Notes: generated by a model not told the origin, from the letters alone. 64,000 bases of DNA from Carettochelys insculpta (GCF_033958435.1 NC_134147.1:41100001-41164000), one strand, 5' to 3'. Positions 49,563 through 61,735 are shown, counted from the stretch's first letter. Translations and numbers: made by a program.

Positions 49563-49949
49563 CAGTAGAACCTCAGAGTTATGAGCACCTCAGGCCTGGA
49601 GGTTGGTTGTAACTCTGAAATGTCTGTAAGTCTGAACGAAACATTATGGTGGTTCTTTCAAAAGTTTACAACTGAACATTGATGTAATACAGTTTTAAAA
49701 TTTCACTACGCAGAAGAAAAGTACTGCTTTTAACTGCCTACATTTAAATGCAACAAGAACAAAAATAGTTCCCTCAGATCTTTTTATAAAACTTTTTTTT
49801 TTTTAGAAATTTGCATTTAACACAGCTCTATAGCATATTTTTATTGGCCTCTGATGATGATAATTATGCATTTCCAGTTCCAAATGAACAGGTGTGTGGT
49901 TGACAGGACAGTTCATCATTGTAGGATTCGTAACTCTGAGGTTCTACTA
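49563..49949. mobile_element. Tigger-like nonautonomous element (387 bp)
   Basis: Terminal inverted repeats are CAGTAGAACCTCAGAGTTAT at the left and, inverted, TAGTAGAACCTCAGAGTTAC at the right. TA lies outside each end (49,561-49,562 and 49,950-49,951), the duplication expected for Tc1/mariner/pogo. No transposase is present. Confidence 0.88.
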
Positions 49950-49984
49950 TAATAAACACCAATGTAAACAACTCTAGTCTGTAA

Positions 49985-49988
<4 letters not shown>

Positions 49989-50017
<29 letters not shown>
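49989..50017 (+). repeat. (AG)n microsatellite
   Basis: About 14 uninterrupted AG units. It explains the serine/leucine run in the minus-strand frame at 49,916-50,221. Confidence 0.97.
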
Positions 50018-50019
<2 letters not shown>

Positions 50020-50422
50020 CCTTAAGTTTGTTCCCAGGTCTTCCCATTATACAAAAGCAAGAAAGTCCCAGAGCCTGACCCTGATGACAGTTTTGAGGAC
50101 TGCATTCCCAGTATGAAAAGAGAATCCTGATATGGAAAATATAGAGAATCCCCACCACCTTTAGGCCATTATCTGAGGAGATGAAACTTCTGCAGGCTAT
50201 AAAACAAAGAGAGGCATACACCTCTGCTATAACAATTTATCCTATTCATTGCTATCACTTGATTTCAAACCAGTCTAATTAAACTGGAGCACATGTCTAG
50301 TTTAGACACACTTAAGCTAGTTTAACCCTTACTTAAACTGGTTTAGCTTAAATTGGTAACTTGCAGTGCCAGCTAGACCAACGTAAGCAAGTGTTAAACT
50401 GGGTTAAGTGTGTCCACACTGT

Positions 50423-50847
50423 GGCCGCGTCTACACTAGTAAGTTCTTTTGAAATATTTTTCAAAAAAAGGGATCTCTTTTGAAATATCCAATGGAATGT
50501 TTACACACAAATAGCGTTCTTTCAAAATTAAATCAAAAGAACATGGCCCTCCTTTCAAAGTGCTTTTCCACCCCCATTTCAGGAAGAGTGCCTTCATTCA
50601 AAAGAAAACGTGTAGATGCTCCATGGGCCCTTTTTTCACAAGAGCAGTCCTCATGACACCTAATTTTTCGATCCTTCACCTGTTCTTTCAAAAGAGCAGG
50701 GGCTGTGTGGACTCTGTCTTTTGTAAGAGCAGATCACTCCTTTGATCTGCTTTTTTGTGCATGGATGCATTCTTTGGAAAGAAGCTCTCTCAGGGAGATC
50801 TTCCTGAAGGACTTCTTTTGCAAGATCCACATAGTGTAGACATAGCC
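50423..50847. mobile_element. Short Harbinger-like element with TTTCAAAAGAG motifs
   Basis: The left end GGCCGCGTCTACACTAGT and the inverted right end GGCTATGTCTACACTATG match. The interior shares ordered blocks with 57,921-58,221 (AAGAGCAGTCCTCATG, TTTTTCGATCCTT, GAGCAGGGGCTGTGTGGAC). The flanking triplets are TGT and TAT, so the target duplication is not exact. Confidence 0.75.
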
Positions 50848-51395
50848 TATGTGTTTGTCCCAGCTTATATAGATTGCGTTTAAATGAGAAAATAGCCATG
50901 ACAATTTTGACAATTATAAATTGATTTTGTTCAACTGGTACAAGTACTATAGATGAGAGGCTGTAAGCATTCCAAGTAACAAGCTCAAGGAACAAAGATT
51001 CCAGAGGAATGAAGATTTGACTCAGTGTCCCCAATGACAGCTCTGATTGGCCAGCTGCCTTATAGCAACCAGCTGAATCAGGTTTATCCCAATCACCCTA
51101 TGGAGTTCTTTTCTCAAATGATTTATTCTTAGCTCTCATGATAAATCATGTCATTTTAACATCAACAACACTTAGGTCTAAATCTGTACCTGAAAATCTA
51201 TTTGCAGAAGGTGAGACCTCCTCCAGAACAGTTTAGGATGAAGAACCAAGGACGTTTTCAGTAAAAACTTTGAAAAGACTTCTACTTAGAAGGAATTCTT
51301 TGGATACATAGTATATGTCCTGTACTTCATAACTTGTTTCATTACAAGTTTGTTTGTCTGGTTTGTTTGTTTGTCTGGTTTGTTTATCTGTTTTA

Positions 51396-51729
51396 GGGTG
51401 CGTCTACACTAGCCGGCTACTTCGAAGTAGCTGGCACAACGTCGAAATAGTACGTGTCGCGTCTACATGTGCTGTGAGCTATTTCAATGTTGAAATCGAT
51501 GTTAGGTGGTGAGACGTCAAAATTGCTATTCCTATCCGAAGATGGGAATAGCGCCCTACTTCAATGTTCAACGTCGAAATAGGGCGTGTGTAGATGATCC
51601 GTGTCCCACTACATCGAAATAGCGGGGTCCTCCATGGCGGTCATCAGCTGAGGGGTTGAGAGATGCTCTGTCCAGCCCCCACAGGGCTCTATGGTCTCCG
51701 CGTGCAGCAGCCCTTAGCCCAGGGTTTCT

Positions 51730-51768
<39 letters not shown>

Positions 51769-52107
51769 AGCTGGGGGGTCCATGCTGTGTGCACGGGGTC
51801 TGCAACTGGTTGTCAGCTCTGTGGATCTCATGCTGTGCAGGGCGTGTGTGTTGGGAGGGGCCCTTTAAGGGAGCGGCTTGGGGCTTTGCTGGCCCCTTAT
51901 TTCGACAGGGAGCACTTGTGCGTGTAGACGCTCCGCATTTCCTGCCGGGGCAACTCCTTTCGACATTCTCTGTCACTACTTCGGCGTTGAACGTCGATGG
52001 CACCAGCCCTGGAGGACGTGTAGATGATACGCATCGAAGCAGCCTATTTCGATGTTCTTACATCGAAATAGGCTACTTCGACATAGTGTGCTAGTGTAGA
52101 CGTAGCC
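51396..52107. mobile_element. Harbinger-like nonautonomous DNA transposon, copy 2 (712 bp)
   Basis: Terminal repeats are GGGTGCGTCTACACTAGC and, inverted, GGCTACGTCTACACTAGC. They are flanked by TTA on both sides (51,393-51,395 and 52,108-52,110), matching the PIF/Harbinger TWA preference. Length and interior agree with the copy at 21,219-21,928, but the last bases of the termini differ, so they are two subfamilies. A CTG/GCT run at 51,731-51,767 has about 12 units where copy 1 has about 4; frames across it give runs of Ser, Ala or Leu and are not genes. Confidence 0.88.
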
Positions 52108-52349
52108 TTAGAGTTTGAAATAATGAACAACAACAACATTATTTGGACTGTAGCCCTGCAGTGCTAAGGCAGGGATCGGGGCATTGTCCTGTACATGCAC
52201 AGATTGAAGATGGTTCCTTCCCAGAAGTCTAAGGCCCATATCCTTAAAGGTACTGAAATAAATGTGCATTAGGTGCTCAAATAGATTTGGGGATCTCTGA
52301 AGACATCACCTGAAATCACAATCCTGTTCATTGTTCCCTCCTGAGTATC

Positions 52350-53400
52350 TCCACGGCAACTCATTGTGATGTCACAATCCAGGGAGTTTAACTTGATATG
52401 AGACACATTCGCAGGAAGGACAGCAGAAATCCTAAATTACATCAATCCCTTTTTATTGTGACACTCCTGTAACACATGGCCAAAACGATTAAGCAGCTTG
52501 CAGAAATAAGTGACTCAGATTCAACCTTTAGAGACATACTAGTAGGCAATGTTTGTGTTTTTTGTGCTTACATACATTGTTAGAAGTCAACAATGTAACC
52601 AAATGGTTCCTGTCTATACTGTATTCATCTCTCTTTGAAGTGTATAGCAAATCATCTGTGAATGGTGAAAAGCAATTGCCTTATGTTAATCCATATAAAT
52701 AATTCCCAGTGATGCCTGGGAAATAGGTCTATTTGGAAGTCTCCAGGATTGCCTACTGTTTTCCTAAAGACTCTGAACTGGGACTGTAAAGACCCTTGGG
52801 CATGAACCTTTTTCGCTCACATCTGCTTAAGCTTCATCAGGGAAAGTTCAAGTCACAAGATTTGAGATCTCTGTGCCTGCTTGGATTCAGCATGAATATG
52901 GACATTGGAACTATGGACTAATTCTGAAAGAACTCTTTGCAACTACAAAGCTCACCATTCCTACTATGAATTTGATCTCAGAATGGTACTCATGCCTGTA
53001 TGTACACTAATCTGTTAACCAATACTCACTTTCTTTTCTTTTTTTAATAAATTTAATTTAGTGAATTAGAATTGGCTGTGAGCATAAATCTGGGATAACG
53101 GGTGAAATATTCATTAACCTAGGACGTAATGTGACCAGTCCTTTGAGATTGGTAGAGCTTTCTTATATGATGAATAAGATCTTCAGTGAGTCTCATCATA
53201 TTGGGCTTGGGTGTTTGGATGGAGGCCTAAGGCCACGTTGCTTTAAAAGACTGCATTGTTGGCTTCTGGGGAGCTAGTAAGATATTGTAGAAGTTGTTTT
53301 GTGCTGGCGTGGTAAATCTAAGTACTGGAATAACCACCAGTTTTGGAGGGTTGCCTGCCCCATTCTTTGCAACATGGCCCTGATTGAGTAACCTCAGTTG
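52350..53400 (+). other. Possible LTR-like retroelement segment
   Basis: Features in order on the plus strand are TGTGATGTCACAATCC (near 52,365), an AATAAA signal after a pyrimidine run (53,020-53,050), and a CTCA end followed by GT and TGGCGCC (about 53,393-53,407), which resembles an LTR end plus tRNA primer site. The phrase around AACCAATACTCACTTTC with ATAAATTTAATTTAG reminds me of turtle LTR sequences. No viral coding region follows and no second LTR is seen. An unrelated repeat remains possible. Confidence 0.35.
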
Positions 53401-53441
53401 GCGCCCCTGGGGATACATTTGGACATTTTTTAAAAACAGTA

Positions 53442-53539
53442 GATAAGACACAGAAGAAGAGGCTATTAGCATTTTACATTCACAGTGCTTGATAAGACAC
53501 AGAAGAAGAGGCTATTAGCATTTTACATTCACAGTGCTT
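53442..53539 (+). repeat. Perfect 49-bp tandem duplication
   Basis: 53,442-53,490 and 53,491-53,539 are identical, base for base (each starts GATAAGACACAG and ends CACAGTGCTT). The flanks diverge at once. It is either a very recent duplication or an assembly artefact. Confidence 0.97.
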
Positions 53540-54189
53540 GAGCGTAAATGGGTATAAAATGGCTAGGCTATGGTCCAAGATTTGTAAGTGGAATTGTCTA
53601 CACAGAGAACTATTTTCAAAGAGGTGAAGGAAGTGTTTTTACTCATAATACATTTCTAGGTCAGGAAGATTTCTAGATTTAATACATGTTTACTCTTCTC
53701 TCAGCTGGCTTCTGTTTGATCTGACTGGAGGCAATGGAAGCCTGTGGCAATTCTCTCTATCTGCCTAGAGCGAAATATTTCCGAGAGTTTTGTTCCTAAA
53801 AGGAGACGATTTGACAGGAAAGAAAAAACCCTCAGACCAATGAAAGACTTATAGGCTACTTGAAATATGTGAGGTAGGTTTGTGTAACCCTGCCCCCAGC
53901 AATTTAAGAAGGAAGGCACCAGTTTCACAAGCCAGTGATACATCTAAAGATCTGCTTATGTGGTACTAGTCAGGTCAGTTGGAATAAAAATGGAAGAATT
54001 CACATTCTCATTAATAAAGAGCACTCCTTTTCCCAGTCTAAATTCCAATGAATGGGTTTGACAGTTCAGTACAAAACTTGGCCTGCAAAACTCTTAACAA
54101 AAGCTAAGCAGATGGTACACCTAGACCACAACCTACCACTGGTATTGTCCCATTGTTTCCTGGAACTCCTCTGTCTATATCCATCTACT

Positions 54190-54330
54190 ATCTTTCATCT
54201 TATATTTAGACAGTAAGGTCTTTGGGTCAGGGTCTGTCTTTATTTTCTGTTTGTACAGTGCCTAGTGCAACAGTCCTGGACCATGACTAGGGCTCCTAGG
54301 AGCTACCACAAAACAAATAATAAATAAAAA
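54190..54330 (+). repeat. L2/MIR-like tail fragment, copy 3 of 3
   Basis: GGTCAGGGTCTGTCTTTATT is followed by TTTGTACAGTGCCTAGTGCA, CCTGGACCATGACTAGGGCT, CCTAGGAGCTACC and an AATAATAAATAAAAATAATA end. It is the best preserved of the three copies. Confidence 0.75.
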
Positions 54331-57300
54331 TAATAACAGTACTTAGTTATAGCTTAGTTACAAATTGAACTGAACTTGAATCCCAGACTCCACCGGACCT
54401 GAGTACTGGAACTCCATTCAAACTCCAAGTCTGGGTCCAAATTTAATATATGGCCCATCTGTGCCTGTAATTCTCTCAACCCAAATCCCTGGGCTGAACC
54501 CTCTGAGTTCTGAGATGTATAAACTCTGAGTGTGCAGGTCATGGTTTGAACCCTAATTTTCACAGTATTTGCTACAGAGCCCTTGCATGTTCTGATAATG
54601 AAGCTGCTGTTTTCTATCCTGTCATCTTATCAACCACTAGTACGTAAAGGTCTCTCCAAACCTTGGAGGATAGTTAATATAAACTTGAAGTGTAACAGGT
54701 GGCCTTGTGGCCAATTATTCTCAGGTGAGCAGCCCTCTCTGGTGTTGCTTGCTTAGACAATCAGATTTTCTTTGGCAGTAATATAATAAGCCCTGATATG
54801 AAGGCTTCTTTTTGCATGCTAAAGGTTAGGCCATCGCAGAAGATTCTAAAATGCTGAACCAATGAAATAAATAAGTGTACTTAACCATTCACACACATCT
54901 TGATGGGCCAACATGTGAAAATGAGACAGACTGTTTGGAATGGCCTGGGTTGTTTGACTGGGTTGCTTGTTTCGATGTGTGGAATAACATCAATTATCTT
55001 CCTTTCTGATGAGCTACATGAGTGAAGACACCAAGTTTTGGCATTCATGCTGTCTGGTCTTCAGGAAGTTAGCACCATTAATGTGGCAGGACAGACTAAA
55101 AGACTATACTGTGGATGAGTGCTAGAGATAATTAAAAATGTACAACAGCCATTTCCATAATAAGAAATTGAATCTAGGTACAACCTTTCCTCTCCTTTTT
55201 CCCATTCCCGTGTTTTCTTTTTACCAGCTGGTTACACCAGGAAACAGTTCTACAAATTAATTGCCTATATGCTCCACACCCCAACATGCACACTGTGTGT
55301 ATTGGGGTAGCAGACTGAGGGGTTGTTACCTTATGAGGCAGTTGGACAGGCCCTGAAGAGATTATGACAAACTTTAAACCAATAGAAAATAAAATAAATT
55401 CAATAGAAATTCTATGCACTGTCCATATATAGCAAAATCCACTGTAGCTGGCACTTCTTGGCATTGAGAAAACAATCTCGGTATCACATCTGTGTTCTAA
55501 ATATTTTCACTGAACTGTAGCAAAAACTGTTCATAAGATACACAGCAAATAATCAAAATGTTTCACTCTATTCCTCCAGGGGCTCTTAACAGAGGGAAAA
55601 TATTAGCAATATCATTTTTCTACCTGAAAATGATTAAAATAACAAAACACAAAGGATCCAAAATGGTATTTTCCATTAAAAATAAAGATACAGTCAGAAG
55701 AATTAATCATGTAAAACATGTCTTAATATAGTGGAGATAGAAACTATAATTAACTGTTTCTATTACAGTAGCACCTAGGACCATTAATAATGCGTGAGCG
55801 GATTTCTGTTCTGGCTCCAACATCACCCCCAATCCTCAATAAAGTTGATTCCCAATTTTTCGTTAATAACCATGGCAGAAGATGGCATAGCTTTGGTGGA
55901 CTCTGGAGGCTCAGACACATTAGGGAAAAATACATCTCTTAATACATGTGATGTGGAAATCACTGACTGAAAACAAACATGGAAGCTTACAGTATTATTC
56001 TTATCAGCCCTCAATGTGCAGCTCCTCTCTATTGAAACATTTAACCATATGATTAACTTTAAGCCTGTGCTCATATCCCACTGATTTCAGCAGTTTCAAT
56101 GAACTTTTCAGTTAAACACTAGCTTAAATACTTTGCTGAATGGGAGTCACAGGGCCGGTCCTATTCCCTTTTAAGTCAGTAGGGTATTTGCCAAATTAGA
56201 CTCACAGTCCTAGGCTGGCTATAAATACACTTTAGACCCCATTAAGGAGTCCAGGGGAGAGTCTTTCTGAGATCAGAGCAAAGTCGCTGGAAAGCTTGTG
56301 TGATGCTTATTAAAGACATAGTTTGTTCCTGAGTCTTAGTCTCTCTTTTGTTTTTTTTTTAGAAGGCATTGGGGAAACAACAAAACCACTGCATTTCCTC
56401 TTTTCACTGAATTTTTGATCAGGAGGCTTGCAGTCCTCGTTGCCAAATATTGCCCTGTTTAAACACAATTCATGTGATGCGGTTGATGCCAGCAGCTTGT
56501 TATGCAGTGTCATTTTCTAGTAAGGTGAACTGGAGTGCTTCTATCTGCAGTTAATCAGGGCAAAAGTATAGCATCAAATACAACCTTAGGCCAGGGGTGG
56601 TCACCAGATGCTTTTGAAGGGACTCAGAAATCTTTTTATTTGCTTATTGTTAATTTTGTAATTATATTCTCTGGAGTCTAGAACTGGATGGTACCTTGAC
56701 CAAGATATTTGGACCTTGACAAAAACAATTGACTGCCCTCGATCTTGCACTTCAGAGATATTTCAGCTTCATTTTTAAATGCCGTACCACTTGCAGATAG
56801 ATCATTTTAAACAACCACACATTAAGCTGTTTCAGCAGAAGTATCACATACCATTAAATATCATCCTTACTACCTGCACAAAGTACCCCTTACATTGATG
56901 CACCTAGGGGGCCCAATAGACTTATTGAGCTGCTGGGCAAGATGGGTGGGTGGGCAGCTCCACACTTCCGGAAGCGGGGGGCCTTGGAGAAAAGGGCAGG
57001 GCAGCCAGCTGTCAGCACCACCCACAATGCACTGTGCTGGCCCCTGCACAGTCCTGAGAGCCATCTGGACTGTGCCACACAGCCCTCCAGTGGCAATTTA
57101 AGGGGGCTGTAGGGGATAGTGGTAGCAATAGCCAGGAGCCCCATGTTCTTTTGAATTATCAGGTCCTGGTGCGACTGTCCTCTTTTCCACCCTCACCCCG
57201 AATCTGTGGGCCTGGGTGCGCCATTCTTGCTATGACAATACTTGGATTAAATTAAAGTGCTGTTTTTAATAACCCCAGTTTAAAAAAGACAATTAGAATT

Positions 57301-57920
57301 TTCTTCACCTAAAATTTGGAGTACATTTTTATAGGCAATTGCATTTTGATAGTGTAAAAATTCATATTAAATGTAAGTGTTTGGATGTGTTGTTTATAGT
57401 CTATCCTTCCTGCAGTCATTTAAGACATTGGACTTTTCCATAGCTCACAGTACATTATACCCATTTCACTGTGCAGTGGCCTCCTCAAATCCCCATAGAG
57501 CTGTACTACACGAACACAGGGGCAAAGAAATCACAGTCAGTTTCACTTGCAGGGATCACAGCCCTGACAGGAGATGCAAGATCACATGCTGTTCAGGGAC
57601 AAGCCTGGGGAGAAGAGGGAAGCTTGTTATGTTAGCCTGAAGCTGTTGTGTTTTGTCTGTATTATCATTTAGAATCCTGAACACTAAGAAAATGTTCCTG
57701 TTTGTTTTCTTCCCATCCTTTACTTCGTTGTTTATATAAAGACAACTTAAAATTCCATTTGAAAAAATATTCAGACAAATGTTTCCTGATCCTGTTGGAT
57801 CCAGATGGCTACTAGATTTGAAATGGGTCCATCAATCCACTACTTCCAGGTGTTACTGTTTTGGAGCCTACCATCTTTCCAATACGAACCCAGTGTAGAA
57901 TGAACCAGATGAAGAATTCT
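54331..57920. other. Upstream flank, nothing recognised
   Basis: AT-rich DNA with short chance frames. No gene evidence. Confidence 0.5.
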
Positions 57921-58221
57921 GGTGTGTAGACACTCTGCAGGCCCTTTTTTTTTTTTTTGAAAGAGCAGTCCTCATGGGGTCTGATTTTTCGATCCTTGGC
58001 CCATTCTTTCGAAAGAGCAGGCACTGTGTGGACACTCCCTTTCGGAAGAGCAGGCACTGTGTGGACACTCCCTTTCGAAAGAGCAGGCACTGTGTGGACA
58101 CTCCCTTTCGAAAGAGCAGGTCACTTTTTTGATCTGCATTTGTGTGTGTAGATGCACTCTTTCGAAAGACCTTATTTTGAAAAAGATCTTCTGGAAGGAC
58201 CTCTGTAGTGTAGACATAGGC
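57921..58221. mobile_element. 5'-truncated relative of 50,423-50,847 with internal triplication
   Basis: Matches the right two thirds of the element at 50,423-50,847 and ends AGTGTAGACATAGGC. It includes a T-run at 57,946-57,958 and three 33-bp units at 58,011-58,109. The repeating peptide FERAGTVWTLPF in the plus frame and the FRKGVSTQCLL repeat in the minus frame are translations of these units, not a protein. Confidence 0.75.
58011..58109 (+). repeat. 33-bp tandem triplication
   Basis: Units 58,011-58,043, 58,044-58,076 and 58,077-58,109 each read GAAAGAGCAGGCACTGTGTG and then GACACTCCCTTTC, with one difference in unit 2 (GG for GA). The related element at 50.4 kb has a single diverged unit (about 50,690-50,722), so the expansion is local and recent. 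Confidence 0.95.
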
Positions 58222-58325
58222 TGTGAGTGTAGAAACTGTGTTTTGAAATAGCTAAGTACTATTTTGAAATGCATTTGTGTATGTAGCAGCACTGTATTCT
58301 GGAATAGTTTATTTCAAAATAAGGC
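58222..58325. repeat. Remnant of a further GAAATA-rich short element
   Basis: Blocks such as TGTTTTGAAATAGCTAAGTA, CTATTTTGAAATGC and TTTATTTCAAAATAAGGC resemble the interior of the GTCTACAC-type elements. Ends cannot be set. Confidence 0.4.
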
Positions 58326-58349
58326 TGTTGTATAGTCATACCCGCCAGT

Positions 58350-58670
58350 ATTTTAAGGGCTGTTATAAAAGAGGCTGTGATCAATTGTTCTCCATATCCT
58401 CTGAAGGGAGGACAAGAACTAATGGACTTAATTGCTGAAAGAGAGAGTTAAGTTAGACATTAGGAAAAAAAATTAAACTATAAAGGTAATTAAATTTTGC
58501 AGTAGGCTTTCCACGGTCATCATGGCATCCCCCTCATTGGAGGTTTTAAAAACAAGTTGGACAAATGTCTGTCAGGAATGGTGTAGGTTTACATAGTCTT
58601 GCCACAGCGCAGGGATCTCAACTTGATGACTTTTCAAGGTCCTTTCCAGTCCTTCATTTCTATGAGTCTG
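58350..58670 (+). repeat. CR1 LINE 3' fragment
   Basis: Plus-strand CR1 3' region: ATTGTTCTCCATATCCTCTG, TTAGACATTAGGAAAAAAAA, CCCTCATTGGAGGTTTT and GGTCCTTTCCAGTCCTTC. It lacks the reverse transcriptase part. Confidence 0.85.
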
Positions 58671-61474
58671 TCACACTTGTAGCTTCCAGTCCCTAAGCTT
58701 CCATGTCACTTCCTTCATATTTGTAGAGAGTGAGGGCAGGTGCTTCCCTACAACTTCAAGAGAAGGCTGTTACTCCCTTCCAAGGCGTGGAGTCATAGTC
58801 AATCACTGTATACCTGCAGCAGCTGGACTCACAAGAGTGACATCTTTGGGCTGACAGAAGAAACTTCCGCCAAGGACAGGAGGGATAGTCAGTGAGCCCG
58901 GGAAGAACTCCAAAATGGATCCCAACCTAAAAATATCAGGATCTCTCTGGCTTGTAGCTCTGTTTCGAGGGCAGGCAGATGGAAGTAGAATGCAGTGTTT
59001 TCTAAAGATTATTTATCCTGACAAAATAAGGTAACTGTAGGTGAAGAGATGGATTTTAACACTGGAAAACTTTGAACATGAGTAAGGTGAGACTGATAAC
59101 CTTATGACAATAATGCAGGGCATAGCCTTCTCACCTCCAGACGCTGCTTGACGATGAATAGAAAGCAGGATTTCCCACCATCACCACTTAATTTTTCCTC
59201 TGCCCAAATTCTCAATTTGTTTCAGAGCTCTCAAGCTCCATAAGAGCTTGAAAAAAGTAGTTTCTGAGCTTTCAGTCCAACTCTCTCCTTTCCATACACT
59301 ACTCTAGAACTTATGTAGTTCCTACAGACTGCATGGAGTCAAGTGGGTGGATGAAGCAGTATCCAGAGAAGCCAAGAATCAGGACTTTCAGGGGCATTCC
59401 ACTGAGTGAGTGTCCATCTCTTAGCAGCTCCACATCTCCCCACTGGAGCTTTTTTTTAAAAAAAAACAACCCACAACTATTTGCCTTTTGCAGCAAGCAG
59501 ACTTTTCCACTGAATGAGATCAGCCTATCATGAAGCTAGTATTCAGAGCCTTCAACCACTGTGAGTGGGTTGGAAAGCCATGATTGTACACAATGGAATG
59601 AGCTCAAAGGTGGTGAAACTTGCTTTAGGTGGATGTTTCTCTGTTAGTTTCCTTCTGTTTTTATGAGTTGTGTGTTGGTTTTCTTAGCAGTTTAGCTCAT
59701 CTGACTTACATTTTCTTCCATTTAGTATACATTTTCTTAGCTCAATTTAATTGTCCATATTCTGATTTGCACGGATGTTGCACATGTCTGTTTTCTTCCA
59801 ACATTTTTAAGAGATTAACTGCGGTCATTTCCTATCTGAGTCAAGTCTATTTTGGCTCCCTCACCAGTCATATTTTGGACTGAACTGCCCTGATTTTTCA
59901 CTCTCAGACATCAGTGATGTGATACCTCAGATCATATCCATCCTGGCATTTCTAATGTGCTTCCTTCCTTTAGTGCTTAGGCAACATTGTTTACCACATC
60001 AACCCATAATACGGAGTCAGCATGATATTGGTGTGGATGTTGGATATTATGAAACTTTTGCTGTTTTCATAAGAAGTGGGTTGTTAATTGGTACAAGAAC
60101 ATCAGAAAAATTAGGGGTCTTGCCTGATGTGTGGGAAATTATCTGGAACTTTGCCCTAAAAGTATGTGCCATTGGCAAGTTCTGTCTCAGGGTTTTGTAG
60201 CAAACTGCCCCGGGCTAGCTTCCACTAACAGATTGGCCATTGAAATGTTTGTAGTTGACTTCATGCAGTCTTTGACTCATATTTCTTCACTGAATATGGA
60301 AAGATCTGCCTGGCCTATTTTATCTCAGTGAAGGTGGGTCTAAGCCGGTATAGATATGAGTGTTGCTATAAACATCTTTCTGGGCTGCTGGCATTAGTTC
60401 TCTTATTTCACACAATTTTCAGCCCAAAGCAAAATCATTCTGAACTTGCAGACTGCTGCTCTGAGCTTCTGATCTCCCTGGGATTCAGTGAAGCCAGTGT
60501 GATTACTCTTATGAGTCAGAATTACTCATGGTGGGGGTCACTATTTCTCATGACCATCCTCCCACATAACACATTTTCCAGCAAGAAGTGTAAGCTGGTA
60601 TCATTAGCTTAACAGGGAGAGGTTCCCTTCATTGAATCCACTGAAGTAAGAACAAATAAAACATATAAAGACAGAAACAAAGTCTTGACTGAGTTCCAAT
60701 TTTCAAAGTGAGCCAGTGCAAAATCTCCTGTTTATGAGCTCACCATGACCTATTGAGAAAGTGAAAGAAAACAAAATCTCCCTGACCATTGTGACTTGAG
60801 AAAGGGAAGTTGTGTGGGCAGAAGCAACGAGGTGACACTACGAATTGAGGCATCTTACCTAACGATGTGGTCTTTTATTACAATCGTTTTGCTCTCCTCC
60901 AGCTGGTGGAACCTGTAAGGGCACAACATATTAGGGAAAATATTAAATATGCCCTGTTTTGGGCCCACTTGTTTTTGAACTGAGTCTTGATTCCAACCAG
61001 AGATGTTGTATTGTCTTCTTCATGTTCAGTTTATTTATTTATAACTTCCTTTTTTTATTTTTAAGCAAACCTTGTTATGTTTTTCACCAGATTACTAATG
61101 ACCACATGCTTTGGGTGCTGAAGCTGAATAAGTTGATGTAACAGGAGGTCAGCATAACAGCCACAAAAGTAAACATTAGGATTGTGTACACAAGTGGATT
61201 TTTGTTTGTGGTCACAATGTGCTAAGAGCTTTCCAACTATGAAAGGCAGAGTACCCATGCTAGAGAGTCTAGTAGACCTGCTGGGGTGGATCAAAATGGG
61301 AGTGGGGTGGAATCACAATGTTCCCTGAAATCAGTCAGAATTCCACACTTATTCTCACCTCCTTTTACAGCAGCCTCTTCTTTCTAAATATTAGAACAGC
61401 GGGACCCTAAAATGGGTTACTGTTAGCCGATGGCCAAGGATGTTTGGTGAGGTGCCAGCTATGCCCATTTTATA
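58671..61474. other. Upstream flank, nothing recognised
   Basis: Plus frames at 59,629-59,883, 59,919-60,200 and 60,328-60,612 lie close together, but show no domain or splice-site logic. Confidence 0.45.
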
Positions 61475-61735
61475 CCATCCGTGACTTTAACCGCTAGGAC
61501 GCACTGTCCCTTCGCGGCGGGCAGCCCGGGCTAGGCTGACAGATGCCCCAAGGTCCTAACCACCCGTGACTTTAACTGCTAGAGCTCAGAGCTCCTTCGC
61601 AGTGGGCAGTCAACACTGACTGACAGGTGCCCCAATGGCAGCACTAAGAGCCTTTCCACACCCGTGACTTTAACTGCTAGAGCTCAGAGCTCCTTCGCAG
61701 TGGGCAGTCAGGATTGACTGACAGGCGCCCCAAGA
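61475..61735 (+). repeat. Three imperfect tandem copies of a GC-richer unit
   Basis: Units begin near 61,476, 61,561 and 61,659 with (CA)CCCGTGACTTTAACTGC, then CTAGAGCTCAGAGCTCCTTC, GCAGTGGGCAGTCA and GACTGACAGGYGCCCCA. Units 2 and 3 are nearly identical over about 50 bp at the start with period 98; unit 1 is more diverged and richer in CpG (GCGGCGGGCAGCCCGGG). The family was not recognised; it could be part of a retroviral LTR or a minisatellite. Confidence 0.7.

Noticed and set aside
51568..52094. A poly-Ala/poly-Ser/poly-Leu protein
   Set aside because: The runs are translations of a CTG microsatellite inside a nonautonomous transposon.
58011..58109. CRISPR-like array
   Set aside because: The units are directly adjacent with no spacers and the context is vertebrate transposon DNA.
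57868..58151. A repeat protein with 11-residue units
   Set aside because: Produced by a 33-bp triplication in a transposon remnant; open on both strands because the unit length is a multiple of three.
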